DNA from: an uncultured Verrucomicrobiota bacterium
Lineage (GTDB): Bacteria > Verrucomicrobiota > Verrucomicrobiia > Limisphaerales > UBA9464
Assembly (NCBI GenBank): GCA_903907925.1
Contig: CAIVQB010000059.1
Span: 1-40,751, forward strand
Reading direction: 5' to 3'
DNA: 40,751 nucleotides
The notes under the pieces were generated by a model. It was not told where the DNA came from. It did no database searches and worked only from the letters and a program-made list of their open reading frames with translations. Shown here one piece after another: positions 17,881 to 26,976 of the stretch. A program made the translations under genes and the position numbers. Each line of letters opens with the position of its first letter. Position 1 is the first letter of the stretch.

Positions 17881-18897
17881 CTACTGTTGCTGCTGGAATT
17901 CCTGCTGCACCAGGATCTCCTCCTCCATGTTCACGAACGGTTGGAAGATGTAGGCGTTGAACATGGCGGCACCGATGTTGCCCAGCTTGATCTGGAGCAG
18001 ATCGACGTAGTCGTGCAGACCCACTGCAAACACCTCGTCGACGGTGCCGAACTCCAACTCCGCCAGCAGGCGTCCGGACAAACGTTCGGCGTCATTGCTG
18101 AAACGGCGGGCGGGCACGCCGGAAATGTTGCGCAGCGAATGATCCAGTTCCTCGACGCAGAACCGCGCTGATCGCGGGAAATTTTCACTGAGCAGGAGAA
18201 AGTCGGCGACCTTCACCGGGCTGACATCGCCGCCGTGAAGATCCTTGTAGGCATCCCAGGCGGAACAGGAACGCAGAACGGCGCTCCATTCGAGAGCGTC
18301 GGTCTGGCTGACCGTGGTGGGAGCGCCCTTGGCGGGAAGGGAAGCGTGGCGGACGTCCAGAATTCGGGTCGTTTGGTCGGCCCGTTCAATGAACTTGCCC
18401 GCCTGCATGAAATGCCAGCCTTCGTTGTGGACGACGGTGGCAAAGCCGATGCCGACCAATTGCAGCGAGCTCGCCTTCACTTGCTGGAGAAAATCGAACG
18501 GGCTGTCGTCCCAGACTTCGCGGGCGCGGGGCGAATTGAGGAAGAGATAGAGCCGGTTCAGTTCCTCCCAGATCTCGACGGTGATCTGGTCGCGAACCAT
18601 CCGGGCGTTCTCCCGGGCCTGGGAAATGGAGGTGAAGATCGAATTGGTGTTCCCCGGATGGAACACCAGAAAGTCAGTGACCGAATGGCCCGTGGCTTTC
18701 GGAAACAACTGACCGAACAACTCCTCGACGCCGGTCGCCTGAATGATCGGCATCCAGTGCGCGGCCAACTGCGCGTCGTTCAGGTGCCGGGAATCCAGCA
18801 ACAATTGCAGGGTGGTGTCCACGATGCGCGCCGTGTTTTCGGCGCGCTCGATGTAGCGGGACATCCAGTAGAGCGAGTTCGCGACGCGGGAGAGCAT
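17881..18897 (-). CDS. alpha-E domain-containing protein
   Basis: The 338-aa, largely helical product starts MLSRVANSLYWMSRYIERAENTAR (read in two halves), a hallmark of the alpha-E family (DUF403), and continues with WEELNRLYLFLNS, GWHFMQAGKFIERADQTTRILD and a repeat of the ERA motif. The family occurs next to circularly permuted ATP-grasp genes and often transglutaminase or Anbu-proteasome genes; from genome context it has been proposed to take part in synthesis of a peptide or peptide tag. The C-terminus is glutamine-rich (QQEFQQQQ). It follows the ATP-grasp gene by 58 bp in the same orientation. Confidence 0.9.
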   Translation of the reverse strand: MLSRVANSLYWMSRYIERAENTARIVDTTLQLLLDSRHLNDAQLAAHWMPIIQATGVEELFGQLFPKATGHSVTDFLVFHPGNTNSIFTSISQARENARMVRDQITVEIWEELNRLYLFLNSPRAREVWDDSPFDFLQQVKASSLQLVGIGFATVVHNEGWHFMQAGKFIERADQTTRILDVRHASLPAKGAPTTVSQTDALEWSAVLRSCSAWDAYKDLHGGDVSPVKVADFLLLSENFPRSARFCVEELDHSLRNISGVPARRFSNDAERLSGRLLAELEFGTVDEVFAVGLHDYVDLLQIKLGNIGAAMFNAYIFQPFVNMEEEILVQQEFQQQQ

Positions 18898-18955
18898 GGA
18901 GTGAGCGGGTCAGGACCGGCGGCGGCGGCGATCGTCGGCCCCGCGGTGAGCGGAT

Positions 18956-20395
18956 TCATTCATCGCCATAAAGCACCCAGGTGTCCTTGCTGCCGCCGCC
19001 CTGCGAGGAGTTGACCACCAGCGAGCCCTTGCGCAGCGCGACCCGGGTCAGGCCGCCCGGAACGATGACCGGTTTTTCCCCGTAGAGAACGAACGGACGC
19101 AGGTCAATGTGGCGGCCCTCGAAATTCCCGTCACCGACATGGGTGGGATGGGTGGACAGCGAAATCATCGGCTGCGCGATGTAGTTCCGCGGATCCTTAA
19201 GGACGGCACCGCGGAATTCATCGCACTCCGCCTTCGTCGACTTCGGTCCCATCAGCATGCCGTATCCGCCGGACTCATTCGCCGCCTTGACCACCAGCTT
19301 CTCGATGTTCTCGACGATGTACTTTTTGTCCGCCTCCTCGCTGGCGAGATAGGTCGGGACATTGGGCAGGATCGGATCCTGGTCCAGGTAGTATTTGATC
19401 ATCTTCGGCACGAAGTAATACATCACCTTGTCGTCAGCGATGCCGGTGCCGATGGAGTTGGCGAGGCTGACCGTGCCGGAGCGGTAGGCGTGAATCAGGC
19501 CGGGAACGCCCAGCATCGAATCCCGCCGGAAGACCGTGGGATCAATGAAATCGTCGTCGAGCCGTCGGTAGATCACATGCACCGGCTGGAGACCCTTGGT
19601 GGTGCGCATGAACACCCGGGCGTCGCGGACCAGCAGATCGCGGCCTTCGACGATCTCAATGCCCATCTGGCGGGCGAGATAGGTGTGTTCGAAATAGGCC
19701 GAATTGTGGGCACCGGGTGTCAGCAGGACGACCGTAGGATCGACCACACCGGCCGGGGCGATGTGCTGGAGGGTCTTGAGCAGTTCCTGGGGATACTGGT
19801 CAACCGGCCGGACGCCAATGGCTTCGAACATTCCCGGGAACGACCGCTTCATCGCCCGGCGGTTTTCCAGTACGTAACTGACGCCGGACGGCGTGCGGCC
19901 GTTGTCTTCCAAGACCATCCAGGTGCCGTCGCCGCCCCGGATCAGGTCGGTGCCGCAGATGTGGATGTAGATGTCCTTGGGGACCTTGAAATTAACGAAT
20001 TCCCGGCGGAAATGTTTTCCGGACAGGATGTAGAAGGGCGGGATCACTCCGTCCTTCACGATTTTCTGACCGTGATAGATGTCGTGCAGGAACAGGTTGA
20101 GCGCGGTGATCCGCTGGATGAGCCCGCGTTCCAAATGTTCCCATTCCTTGGCTGGAATGATGCGCGGAATCAGGTCGAACGGGAAGATGCGCTCAGTGCC
20201 CTGCTTGTCGCCGTAGACGTTGAAAGTGATGCCCTGACGGAGGAACGCGAGATCCACCGCACGGCGCTTCTCGTCGAACTCAGCGGGGGTGAGTTCGCAG
20301 AAAAGTCGGGCGAATTTCTCGTAATGAGGACGCAGTTGGCCTGGGGCGGAGGCCATCTCGTCGAAAAAGCCGTTTGGGTCGTAGCTCTTCAGCAC
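18956..20395 (-). CDS. circularly permuted ATP-grasp family protein
   Basis: The 479-aa product has the typical opening [38 protein letters not shown], the phosphate and nucleotide-contacting [20 protein letters not shown], and [32 protein letters not shown] and [28 protein letters not shown] split across its length. Members form amide bonds between a carboxylate and an amine with ATP. Together with the alpha-E gene it makes the conserved two-gene core of a predicted peptide-modification system. The start is probably GTG at 20395, because LKSYDP begins family alignments; a TTG three codons earlier is the only other in-frame option after an upstream stop. Confidence 0.9.
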   Translation of the reverse strand: MLKSYDPNGFFDEMASAPGQLRPHYEKFARLFCELTPAEFDEKRRAVDLAFLRQGITFNVYGDKQGTERIFPFDLIPRIIPAKEWEHLERGLIQRITALNLFLHDIYHGQKIVKDGVIPPFYILSGKHFRREFVNFKVPKDIYIHICGTDLIRGGDGTWMVLEDNGRTPSGVSYVLENRRAMKRSFPGMFEAIGVRPVDQYPQELLKTLQHIAPAGVVDPTVVLLTPGAHNSAYFEHTYLARQMGIEIVEGRDLLVRDARVFMRTTKGLQPVHVIYRRLDDDFIDPTVFRRDSMLGVPGLIHAYRSGTVSLANSIGTGIADDKVMYYFVPKMIKYYLDQDPILPNVPTYLASEEADKKYIVENIEKLVVKAANESGGYGMLMGPKSTKAECDEFRGAVLKDPRNYIAQPMISLSTHPTHVGDGNFEGRHIDLRPFVLYGEKPVIVPGGLTRVALRKGSLVVNSSQGGGSKDTWVLYGDE

Positions 20396-20543
20396 GCGGC
20401 ACAAGGAGATCGAACGCCGCCGGTCGCGGCAAGCCTTTCAATGAAAAACCCGGAACCCCGGCGAAATTCGGCGGCCCCGATGATCCTCAATCCGCGCGGG
20501 CGGGCGTGGACAGGATCGAGCGGCCGAACGATGGTCGGCTGCC

Positions 20544-20891
20544 ATGCGACCGATCGATATCACCACCTTTCCCGCCGAATTGGCCCTGAAATGGTCGGAC
20601 GGCGGGGAATCGTTCCTGTCGTTCGAGACCCTTCGCCGCTTTTGTCCCTGCGCCGCCTGCATGGGCGAGACCGACGTTCTCGGCCAGGTCTACAAGGCAC
20701 CACAGCGGCCCTACGCCGCGAATGCGTTCACGCTGACCGGATTCTCGGAAGTGGGCGGATACGGCCTGCAGCCGCGCTGGGCTGATGGACACGGTACGGG
20801 CATTTACACATGGGAGTACCTGCGCCGATTGGCCGCGGCTGACCTCGCATCGGGTTCCGGTCCGGAAAGCAAAACACCCGCTCCGGTGTGA
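20544..20891 (+). CDS. DUF971 family protein
   Basis: The 115-aa product has ELALKWSDGGESFLSFETLRRFCPCAAC and FSEVGGYGLQPRWADGHGTGIYTWEYLRRL (each read in parts), the pattern of the DUF971 (gamma-butyrobetaine hydroxylase N-terminal-like) family. CPCAAC near residues 34-39 and the C-terminal His could bind a metal. Stand-alone members have been linked by neighbourhood to iron-sulfur or Mrp-like functions, but the role is unproven. The gene is divergent from the ATP-grasp gene, and its last codons overlap a hairpin that serves the convergent gene. Confidence 0.8.
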   Translation: MRPIDITTFPAELALKWSDGGESFLSFETLRRFCPCAACMGETDVLGQVYKAPQRPYAANAFTLTGFSEVGGYGLQPRWADGHGTGIYTWEYLRRLAAADLASGSGPESKTPAPV

Positions 20892-20905
20892 GCCGGAAGC
20901 GGGTG
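20871..20905 (-). terminator. intrinsic terminator for the small secreted protein gene, overlapping the DUF971 gene end
   Basis: Plus-strand CACCCGCT-CCGG and CCGG-a-AGCGGGTG (20875-20886 and 20893-20905) form a 12-bp stem with one bulged base and a six-base loop. On the minus strand it is followed by TTTT (20874-20871). It sits 30 bases after the minus-strand stop at 20935 and inside the last codons of the plus-strand gene. Confidence 0.75.
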
Positions 20906-20934
20906 AATGAGTGTCGAAGACGAACCGGTGACGG

Positions 20935-21270
20935 TTACTTCGCGTCTTCGATCTTGGCGACGGTCACTTCAAGCATGCCGTCTTTCTTTTCGCACATGCC
21001 GGTGACGGTGACCTTCTTGGAGTCGTCCTTTTTCACCTGGCAGAGGTTCTTGTGGAAAGCCTTGCTGACGTCGCCAACGAGGTAATAGGTGGTGATCTTG
21101 TCACCCTTTTTGACTTCGACGACGTTCTGGCACTTGTCGGACTTGCCGAGGGTGCACTTGAGGCATTTGCCTTCACCGGTGACGGTGACTTCCTTGCCGT
21201 CGGCGGCGCGGAGTGAGGTGGTGCTGAGGGCGAGGGCGGCAATGGCGGCCCACTGGATCATTTGCTTCAT
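20935..21270 (-). CDS. small secreted cysteine-containing protein
   Basis: The 111-aa product has a signal peptide (residues 1-22, cleavage near SLRA-ADG) and a mature part with cysteines at 36, 39, 47, 77 and 93, within KCLKCTLGKSDKCQ, KNLCQVKK and TGMCEKK. The sequence looks like two short beta segments repeated (EVTVTGEGKC and KVTVTGMCEK), suggesting a small beta-barrel. The CxxC-x7-C cluster may bind a metal or form disulfides. It resembles short secreted families of unknown function seen in planctomycetes and verrucomicrobia. A terminator follows it. Confidence 0.65.
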   Translation of the reverse strand: MKQMIQWAAIAALALSTTSLRAADGKEVTVTGEGKCLKCTLGKSDKCQNVVEVKKGDKITTYYLVGDVSKAFHKNLCQVKKDDSKKVTVTGMCEKKDGMLEVTVAKIEDAK

Positions 21271-21348
21271 GAGACGAGGTAGGATTGGTTAGAGACTGTG
21301 GCTGACGATTTGCAGCGAAGAGAGCCGAGCCATTGAACCTTGGCAAGT

Positions 21349-21966
21349 ATGGATTTCATGCGGATTTTGACGGATTTCCCGGATGTCTTCGGGGTGGTCC
21401 TGGCGGGGGGTGCGTCCTCCCGCATGGGGCATGACAAAGCCCGGATTCGTGTCGCGGGCGAACCATTGATCCTCCGGCAGTTGCGGCTTCTGAGTGCCGC
21501 CGGCGTCCTGCGCCGGGCGGTCGCGGTTTCCCAGTCCCCCCCGACGGGACAGCTCGACGAGATTCCCCCCGACGTCGGAATTCTTCGGGACGAACAACCG
21601 AACCAGGGGCCTTTGGCGGGAATTGAACGGGCGCTTTCTGCAATCCAGCCGGCGGAGACCCATGTTCTCGTCCTTGCGGTCGACCTGCCACGGCTTACTC
21701 CTGATTTCATTCAGTCGCTTCTTCTCCAGGCCCGGCCCGGCATCGGAGTGGTGCCGTCGCTGGCCGGCCGCCTCGAACCGCTCATCGCCGTCTATCCCGT
21801 CGAGGCCCGTGCGGAGGTCGTGGCGCGATTGGGCCGGGGCGAGGGCTCCGTGCAGAACTGCCTGCGTGCGGGATTGCGGGAGGGCTGGATGATGGAGCAC
21901 CCGGTGGTGCCTGACGAGGCGGTGCTCTTGACCAACTGGAACCGTCCGGAAGACATGACGTCCTGA
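21349..21966 (+). CDS. mobA: molybdenum cofactor guanylyltransferase-like protein (MobA family)
   Basis: MobA transfers GMP from GTP to molybdopterin. The 205-aa product has the nucleotidyltransferase opening FGVVLAGGASSRMGHDKA, then LRDEQPNQGPLAGIERAL and VLVLAVDLPRLTPDF, the region holding the metal-binding Asp (usually DMP). RLEPLIAVYP and the final TNWNRPEDM (family form NxNTPED) complete the match. Length is typical (about 195). ATG at 21349 or 21358 is possible; neither has a ribosome site. No other molybdenum-cofactor gene is visible nearby. Related enzymes for other nucleotides (MocA) differ in the final motif, so the MobA assignment is good but not certain. Confidence 0.85.
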   Translation: MDFMRILTDFPDVFGVVLAGGASSRMGHDKARIRVAGEPLILRQLRLLSAAGVLRRAVAVSQSPPTGQLDEIPPDVGILRDEQPNQGPLAGIERALSAIQPAETHVLVLAVDLPRLTPDFIQSLLLQARPGIGVVPSLAGRLEPLIAVYPVEARAEVVARLGRGEGSVQNCLRAGLREGWMMEHPVVPDEAVLLTNWNRPEDMTS

Positions 21967-22056
21967 CCGGGCCTCCGATCGGCCCTGGAACGTTTTCAGT
22001 CGCGGTTGAATAGCCGATGCTTTCCAAGGTCTGTTCCTGCCGCCACCATTCCATTT

Positions 22057-25050
22057 ATGCACCTTCGACGCTTTTTCTGCGCAGCCCTGATCAGCGCAGC
22101 CGTGCTTGTGATCCGCACCCAGGCCCAGTCCCCGGAATGGATCTGGGGATCCACCACCGCGGAAACCGAAACTCGTTACTTTCGAAAATCGTTTACCGTT
22201 CCACCGGGTTTCCAGCGTGCTCAATTGAGTGTCGCCGCCGACAACGCGGCCGAGGTGCGCATCAACGGCAAGGTCGTGGCCCGCAATACCAGTTGGGAAC
22301 GGCCGTCGACGGTCACGCTGAACAAGCTCGAACCCGGTCCGGCCGTCCTTGAAGTCACCGCCCGCAATGAAGGCGGAGCGGCCGGCCTGCTGATCCGGTT
22401 GGAGCTGGCGAAAAAGGAGGGCCGCCCCGAGGTCGTCATCTCGGATGCTTCCTGGGAAACGGGATCCAGCACCAATCAGTGGGTCGCCGCAAAATCACTC
22501 GGTGCAGTGGGCGTGGCGCCGTGGGGTGAAGTTTTCAAGCCGGCCGTTGCCGCCGCCGCCGATTCCATCCGCGTTCCCGCCGGATTCAAGATCGAGCTGC
22601 TGCGGTCCGCTCAACCGGAAGAGGGCTCGTGGGTCAGCATGACCGTGGATTCCAAGGGCCGGCTGATCATCAGTCCGCAAGGCGGCGAACCGATGGAACG
22701 GTTGACGCTCGATGCTTCGGGACACATCGCCAAGGTCGAGACCATCGACCTCCCGGTGAGCGGCGCCATGGGCCTGTTGTATGCGTTCGACTCCCTGTAC
22801 GTGAATGGCCAGGGACCCCAAGGCTATCACCTGTATCGCCTGCGCGACACCAACGGCGACGACCGCTATGATTCGGTCGAGCTTCTCCGCAAATGGCAGG
22901 GCGGCGCCGGTGAACACGGAGCCCACGGCATCGTGAAGGGACCCGATGATCATCTTTATATCGTTTGCGGCAATTTCGTGGATTTGCCCGGTGACACCAC
23001 CGCGACGTCCCGCGTGAAGAATTATGCCGATGACCTCGTCCTGCCGCGGATGGAGGATGGCAATGGTTTCGGTGCGGGCCGAAAGCCGCCCGGCGGATAC
23101 GTCGTGCGACTCGACCGCGACGGCGGCCAGGCGGAGGTCTACGCCGCCGGCGAACGCAACACCTACGACATCGCCTTCAATCCCGAGGGCGAACTGTTCG
23201 GGTTCGATTCGGACATGGAATGGGACTGGGGTGCGCCCTGGTATCGTCCGATCCGCGTGTTTCACATCGTCAGCGGCGGGGATCAGGGATTCCGTGAAGG
23301 CAGCGCCAAGTGGCCCGAGTCCTATCCCGATTCGCTCCCCGCAGTGGCCAACGTCGGCATTGGATGCCCCACGGGTGTTCGTTTCGGAACCGGCGCGCGT
23401 TTCCCCGCGAAGTATCAGCGTGCGTTGTTCGTGATGGACTGGAGTTATGGCCGGATTCTCGCCGTCCATCTTTCCGAATCAGGCGCCAGCTACACCGGCA
23501 AATTTGAAACTTTCGTCCAGGGAAAGCCGTTCAACCTCACCGACCTCGAAATCGGTCCGGATGGGGCAATGTATTTCACCATCGGTGGCCGTGGAACCCA
23601 GGCGGGTTTGTACCGGGTCAGCTATGTGGGAACTGAGCGGACCGATTCCGCAAACGTTCACACGCTTCAAGTAACCCCGACTCAGTTGGCCCGGCTGACC
23701 CGCCACGATTTGGAACGGTTCCACTCGCACGAAGACGAGAGCGCCATGGTCCGCATTTGGTCCGGTCTCGATTCACCCGACCGCCACATCCGCTATGCCG
23801 CGCGCATCGCGCTGGAGTCGCAGCCGGTTGCCAGTTGGAAGGACAAGGCGCTGGAAGCAACCGAACCGCGCGCCGGTCTCACGGCATTGCTGGCCCTCGC
23901 ACGGGTTGGCAGTGCCGACGACGAAGTGCCATTGCTGAAGGCGCTGACCCGTTGGCCGCTGGATACGCTCGATGAAGAATGGAAGTTGAACAAACTGCGG
24001 GTGATCGAAGTGGCGTTCGCGCGCCACGGGATTCCGGACGAGGTCCGTCCGCTGGCCATCGAACGCCTCGGCAAACAGTTTCCGGCCACGTCATGGGCGC
24101 TGAACCGGGAGCTGTCGCAGATTCTCATCGCCCTCGATGCGCCGGGCATTGCCGCCAAGGTCCTTGATCTGCGCGATGCGGCCACCACCCAGGAGGAACA
24201 ATTGCATTACCAGACCGCGCTAAGGAAGGCCAAGAGCGGTTGGACGCTCGACGACCGCCGCCGTTATTTCGCCTGGTTCAATCGCCCGACCCAGGCCAAT
24301 GGTGGACCCACCTATCCGAATGGTGGCAATTACTTCGTGAGCCGCAGCGTTCGCCATCCGGATAATTTCGTCGGCTGGTTCAAGGACGTCGGGCTTGAAG
24401 CGGGCAACGGCGCGAGTTTGGACAACTTCCTGAAGAACTTGCGCAAGGAAGTCGTCGCCAGTCTTTCGGACAACGAGAAGGGCGAACTCGCCGGAGTCAT
24501 CACGGGCAAGGAACCCGTGCCGGTGAAAGCGCCCGCGCCGAAGCGGGCCTTCGTTCAGGATTGGAAGACCGCGGATTTGCTTCCGGCGCTCGCCGATACG
24601 GGTCACGGCCGCAACTTCGCCCGCGGACGCGAGGTCTTTGCCGCGGCGCAATGCGCGGTCTGCCATCAGTTCAACGGGCAGGGTGGTGCGGTGGGACCGG
24701 ATCTCACCGGCGTGGGCACCCGTTACGCCCCGATCGACGTGCTCAAATCCATCACCGAACCGAGCGCGGTGGTTTCGGAGCAATACCAGGCAATGACCTT
24801 CACCTTGAAGAATGGCGACGAGGTCACCGGCCGGTTGTTGGAGGACACCGCCGACAAGATCGTCGTGCTCACCGATCCGCTGAATGCCGGCAAAACCGAG
24901 CTGAAGAAGGCCGACGTGAAATCGCGCGAGGCGTCCAAGATTTCCCCGATGCCCGAGGGAATGGTGAACACCTTCGATCGCGGTGAGATCCTGGATCTGC
25001 TGGCCTATCTCCTGGCGAACGGAAAACAGGATGCTGCCGCATTCAAATAA
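22057..25050 (+). CDS. PVC-type secreted propeller/HEAT protein with C-terminal cytochrome c domain
   Basis: The 997-aa protein has a signal peptide (residues 1-24, ending TQAQ). Domains in order: a beta-sandwich (27-120: YFRKSFTVPPGFQRAQLSVA, INGKVVARNTSWE) of the kind found at the N-terminus of rhamnosidase-like proteins; a sugar-dehydrogenase-like beta-propeller from about 165 to 540 (IRVPAGFKIELL, GPDDHLYIVCG, FGFDSDMEWDWG, DLEIGPDGAMYFT); a helical HEAT-like region about 555-720; and a cytochrome c domain with CAVCH at 866-870 and GPDLTGVGTRY after it. The family is expanded in Planctomycetota and Verrucomicrobiota and is thought to oxidise sugars or related compounds in the periplasm, passing electrons to the haem. 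Substrate unknown. A signal-peptide start at 22057 is preferred to an earlier in-frame one at 22006. Confidence 0.85.
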   Translation: MHLRRFFCAALISAAVLVIRTQAQSPEWIWGSTTAETETRYFRKSFTVPPGFQRAQLSVAADNAAEVRINGKVVARNTSWERPSTVTLNKLEPGPAVLEVTARNEGGAAGLLIRLELAKKEGRPEVVISDASWETGSSTNQWVAAKSLGAVGVAPWGEVFKPAVAAAADSIRVPAGFKIELLRSAQPEEGSWVSMTVDSKGRLIISPQGGEPMERLTLDASGHIAKVETIDLPVSGAMGLLYAFDSLYVNGQGPQGYHLYRLRDTNGDDRYDSVELLRKWQGGAGEHGAHGIVKGPDDHLYIVCGNFVDLPGDTTATSRVKNYADDLVLPRMEDGNGFGAGRKPPGGYVVRLDRDGGQAEVYAAGERNTYDIAFNPEGELFGFDSDMEWDWGAPWYRPIRVFHIVSGGDQGFREGSAKWPESYPDSLPAVANVGIGCPTGVRFGTGARFPAKYQRALFVMDWSYGRILAVHLSESGASYTGKFETFVQGKPFNLTDLEIGPDGAMYFTIGGRGTQAGLYRVSYVGTERTDSANVHTLQVTPTQLARLTRHDLERFHSHEDESAMVRIWSGLDSPDRHIRYAARIALESQPVASWKDKALEATEPRAGLTALLALARVGSADDEVPLLKALTRWPLDTLDEEWKLNKLRVIEVAFARHGIPDEVRPLAIERLGKQFPATSWALNRELSQILIALDAPGIAAKVLDLRDAATTQEEQLHYQTALRKAKSGWTLDDRRRYFAWFNRPTQANGGPTYPNGGNYFVSRSVRHPDNFVGWFKDVGLEAGNGASLDNFLKNLRKEVVASLSDNEKGELAGVITGKEPVPVKAPAPKRAFVQDWKTADLLPALADTGHGRNFARGREVFAAAQCAVCHQFNGQGGAVGPDLTGVGTRYAPIDVLKSITEPSAVVSEQYQAMTFTLKNGDEVTGRLLEDTADKIVVLTDPLNAGKTELKKADVKSREASKISPMPEGMVNTFDRGEILDLLAYLLANGKQDAAAFK

Positions 25051-25064
25051 GGTTGGAGGCGCAC

Positions 25065-25544
25065 ATGAAAATTGTATTCATTGTCGGGCTTCCCGGCGCT
25101 GGAAAAACAGAAATGATCAAAAATAAAGATCACGCTTTCTTGAAGAGTGAGATCATTGAGTTTGATGATATTCTGGGGTGTTACTATACTGGCAAGGACC
25201 GTGAGGATATTCGGAATGCAACAGAATTTAGCAAACTTGTCAGTTCTTTGAAGGAGGGTAGGACGTGTTGCGTTGCAGATATCCAATTCTGTGATCGACG
25301 CAAACTTATCAATGCAGAAGTGGCCATTAAAGGTGCCGTTGAAGGTCGGATTGAAATCGCTTGGGTTTACTTCGAGAACGAGCCCGAGCAATGCCGAAAG
25401 AATGCCACTGGTCGTGCGCTTAAATGTAAGAAACGAGAAGCGTGTCTACCAACGGAACTCGCCAATATTGAATATTATTCTAAGTTGTATGTTATACCCG
25501 ATGGTGTGATTCCACGCCCGGTCTATCGCCCTCCAATTTGTTAG
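25065..25544 (+). CDS. AT-rich P-loop ATPase/kinase-like protein, probably acquired
   Basis: The 159-aa product opens MKIVFIVGLPGAGKTEMI, a Walker A loop, followed by an IIEFDDILG segment where P-loop kinases place a substrate- or metal-binding Asp, and VADIQFCD. Six cysteines are spread through it. It resembles small nucleotide or zeta-toxin-like kinases only in general plan; the family was not recognised. Base composition differs sharply from its neighbours: two sampled 60-base lines are about 42% G+C. It has a strong GGAGG ribosome site six bases before the ATG, unlike almost all other genes here. It lies 14 bp after the cytochrome gene and 9 bp from the convergent permease gene. Confidence 0.65.
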   Translation: MKIVFIVGLPGAGKTEMIKNKDHAFLKSEIIEFDDILGCYYTGKDREDIRNATEFSKLVSSLKEGRTCCVADIQFCDRRKLINAEVAIKGAVEGRIEIAWVYFENEPEQCRKNATGRALKCKKREACLPTELANIEYYSKLYVIPDGVIPRPVYRPPIC

Positions 25545-25553
25545 GTGGCTCCT

Positions 25554-26966
25554 TCACGCCCCACGTGCCTCAACCGTCTCAAACGGCCAGCGTGCGGTGA
25601 AGCGGGCCCACAGAAAGTAACTGCCCATTCCCACCGCGAGTGCGGCCAGGGCGAAGCCAATGACCTGCGGTGGGGTCGTGGCGAAGACCAACAGCCAACC
25701 CACGCCCGCCACCACCAGCGGCAGCGGGTAGAGCCAGATCTTGTAGGGACGGGATATATCCGGCCGGTTCCGACGCAGCAGAACCAAGGCGACAATCTGG
25801 CCGATGAACTGGATCAGGATCCGCGCCGCGATGAGCGTGTCGATGACGACGCCGAGCGACGCGAAGCTCGCGACGATGGCCAGAACGCCAATCACCAGCA
25901 GTGCCACGTGCGGGAAATGTTTCGTCGGATGCACCCGGCCGAAGATGCGGAAAAAGGTTCCGTCCAGCGCCGCGGCATAGGGAATCCGCGAATAACCGAG
26001 CAGCAGTGCGAACACCGATCCGAGGGCCGTCCACACGACCCCGAGCGTGAAGAATTGCGCCGCGCGATGTCCGTACAGCCGTTCGATGAAGACGGAGCCG
26101 ATGAAGTTGGCGATGTCCTTGTGATTCTCGTACGGCACGAATTCACGCCACGAAATCACCCCGTTGATGGACAGATTGATTCCCACGTAGATCACTGCCA
26201 CGACGATCAGACTGGTGATGACTGCCCGCGGAATGGTCCTGCCCGGATTCTTCACCTCGTCGCCGAGATAGCAGATGTCGTAGTAGCCGAGAAAATCATA
26301 GATACCCACTCGGGTCGCCGTGCCGAGTCCCATGAGGAAACCGGCAGAGAAACGCCAGGGTGAATCGGGAAAGTCGAAGGCCTTCTTCGGATCAAAATGC
26401 AGGGCGCCACCGACCAGCACGACAGTCACGGTGATCATGGCGCCGATCCACAGTGCGATCGTCAGTTTTCCGAGACTGCCGATCCGTCGCCACAGCAGCG
26501 CGATGTTGAGGAAACCGAGGGCCGTCACGACCAGTCCGCCGCGGACGGTCAACGCGTCGTTGTGGGTCAGTCCGGGCCAGAGGAATTCGAGGTATTGCGC
26601 TACGCCGATGTAGCCGGTGGCGATTTCCATCGGGCCGCTGACGATGAACTGCCAGATGAAGAGGAAGGCCATCAGTCGGCCCCAGGTTTGCGGACCGAAT
26701 CCTTCCCGCAGCCAGCGGTAGGTGCCGCCCGAACCGGGGAGGGACGAACCCAGTTCACTCCACACCAGCGCATCCGGAAGCGTGATGACGAGTGCGATGA
26801 TCCAGCCGAGTAGGGATTGCGGACCGCCCAGCGCGGACATCAGCAGCGGAATCGTCACGAACGGCCCGGCGCCGATCATGTTCGCCATGTTGAGCGCCGT
26901 GGCGGGCAACGCCGTGAGCCGTCGCTCCAGATGCGGTGCGGTGGCGGCGTCGGGTTCCGGACTCAC
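25554..26966 (-). CDS. APC-family amino acid/polyamine permease
   Basis: The 470-aa protein has about 12 hydrophobic helices and the family's first-helix motif (ANMIGAGPFVTIP), followed by GWIIALVITLPDALVWSELG, GGTYRWLREGFG, and YLGDEVKNPGRTIPRAVITS in the helix 6 to 7 region. It imports or exchanges an amino acid or amine across the inner membrane; substrate cannot be told. The start is GTG at 26966. It follows mtnP by 10 bp in the same direction, so the two are probably one transcript and the substrate may be connected to methionine or polyamine metabolism. Confidence 0.88.
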   Translation of the reverse strand: MSPEPDAATAPHLERRLTALPATALNMANMIGAGPFVTIPLLMSALGGPQSLLGWIIALVITLPDALVWSELGSSLPGSGGTYRWLREGFGPQTWGRLMAFLFIWQFIVSGPMEIATGYIGVAQYLEFLWPGLTHNDALTVRGGLVVTALGFLNIALLWRRIGSLGKLTIALWIGAMITVTVVLVGGALHFDPKKAFDFPDSPWRFSAGFLMGLGTATRVGIYDFLGYYDICYLGDEVKNPGRTIPRAVITSLIVVAVIYVGINLSINGVISWREFVPYENHKDIANFIGSVFIERLYGHRAAQFFTLGVVWTALGSVFALLLGYSRIPYAAALDGTFFRIFGRVHPTKHFPHVALLVIGVLAIVASFASLGVVIDTLIAARILIQFIGQIVALVLLRRNRPDISRPYKIWLYPLPLVVAGVGWLLVFATTPPQVIGFALAALAVGMGSYFLWARFTARWPFETVEARGA

Positions 26967-26976
26967 GGCGGTGGAA

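Noticed and set aside
16138-18171. Long plus-strand open frame opposite pgi and alpha-E genes
   Set aside because: It covers two recognisable minus-strand genes and has no domain or plausible start; it results from third-position GC bias.
21969-21985. GGGCC/GGCCC hairpin after mobA as a terminator
   Set aside because: The stem is only five pairs and the T-run begins seven bases later, too far for a typical intrinsic terminator.
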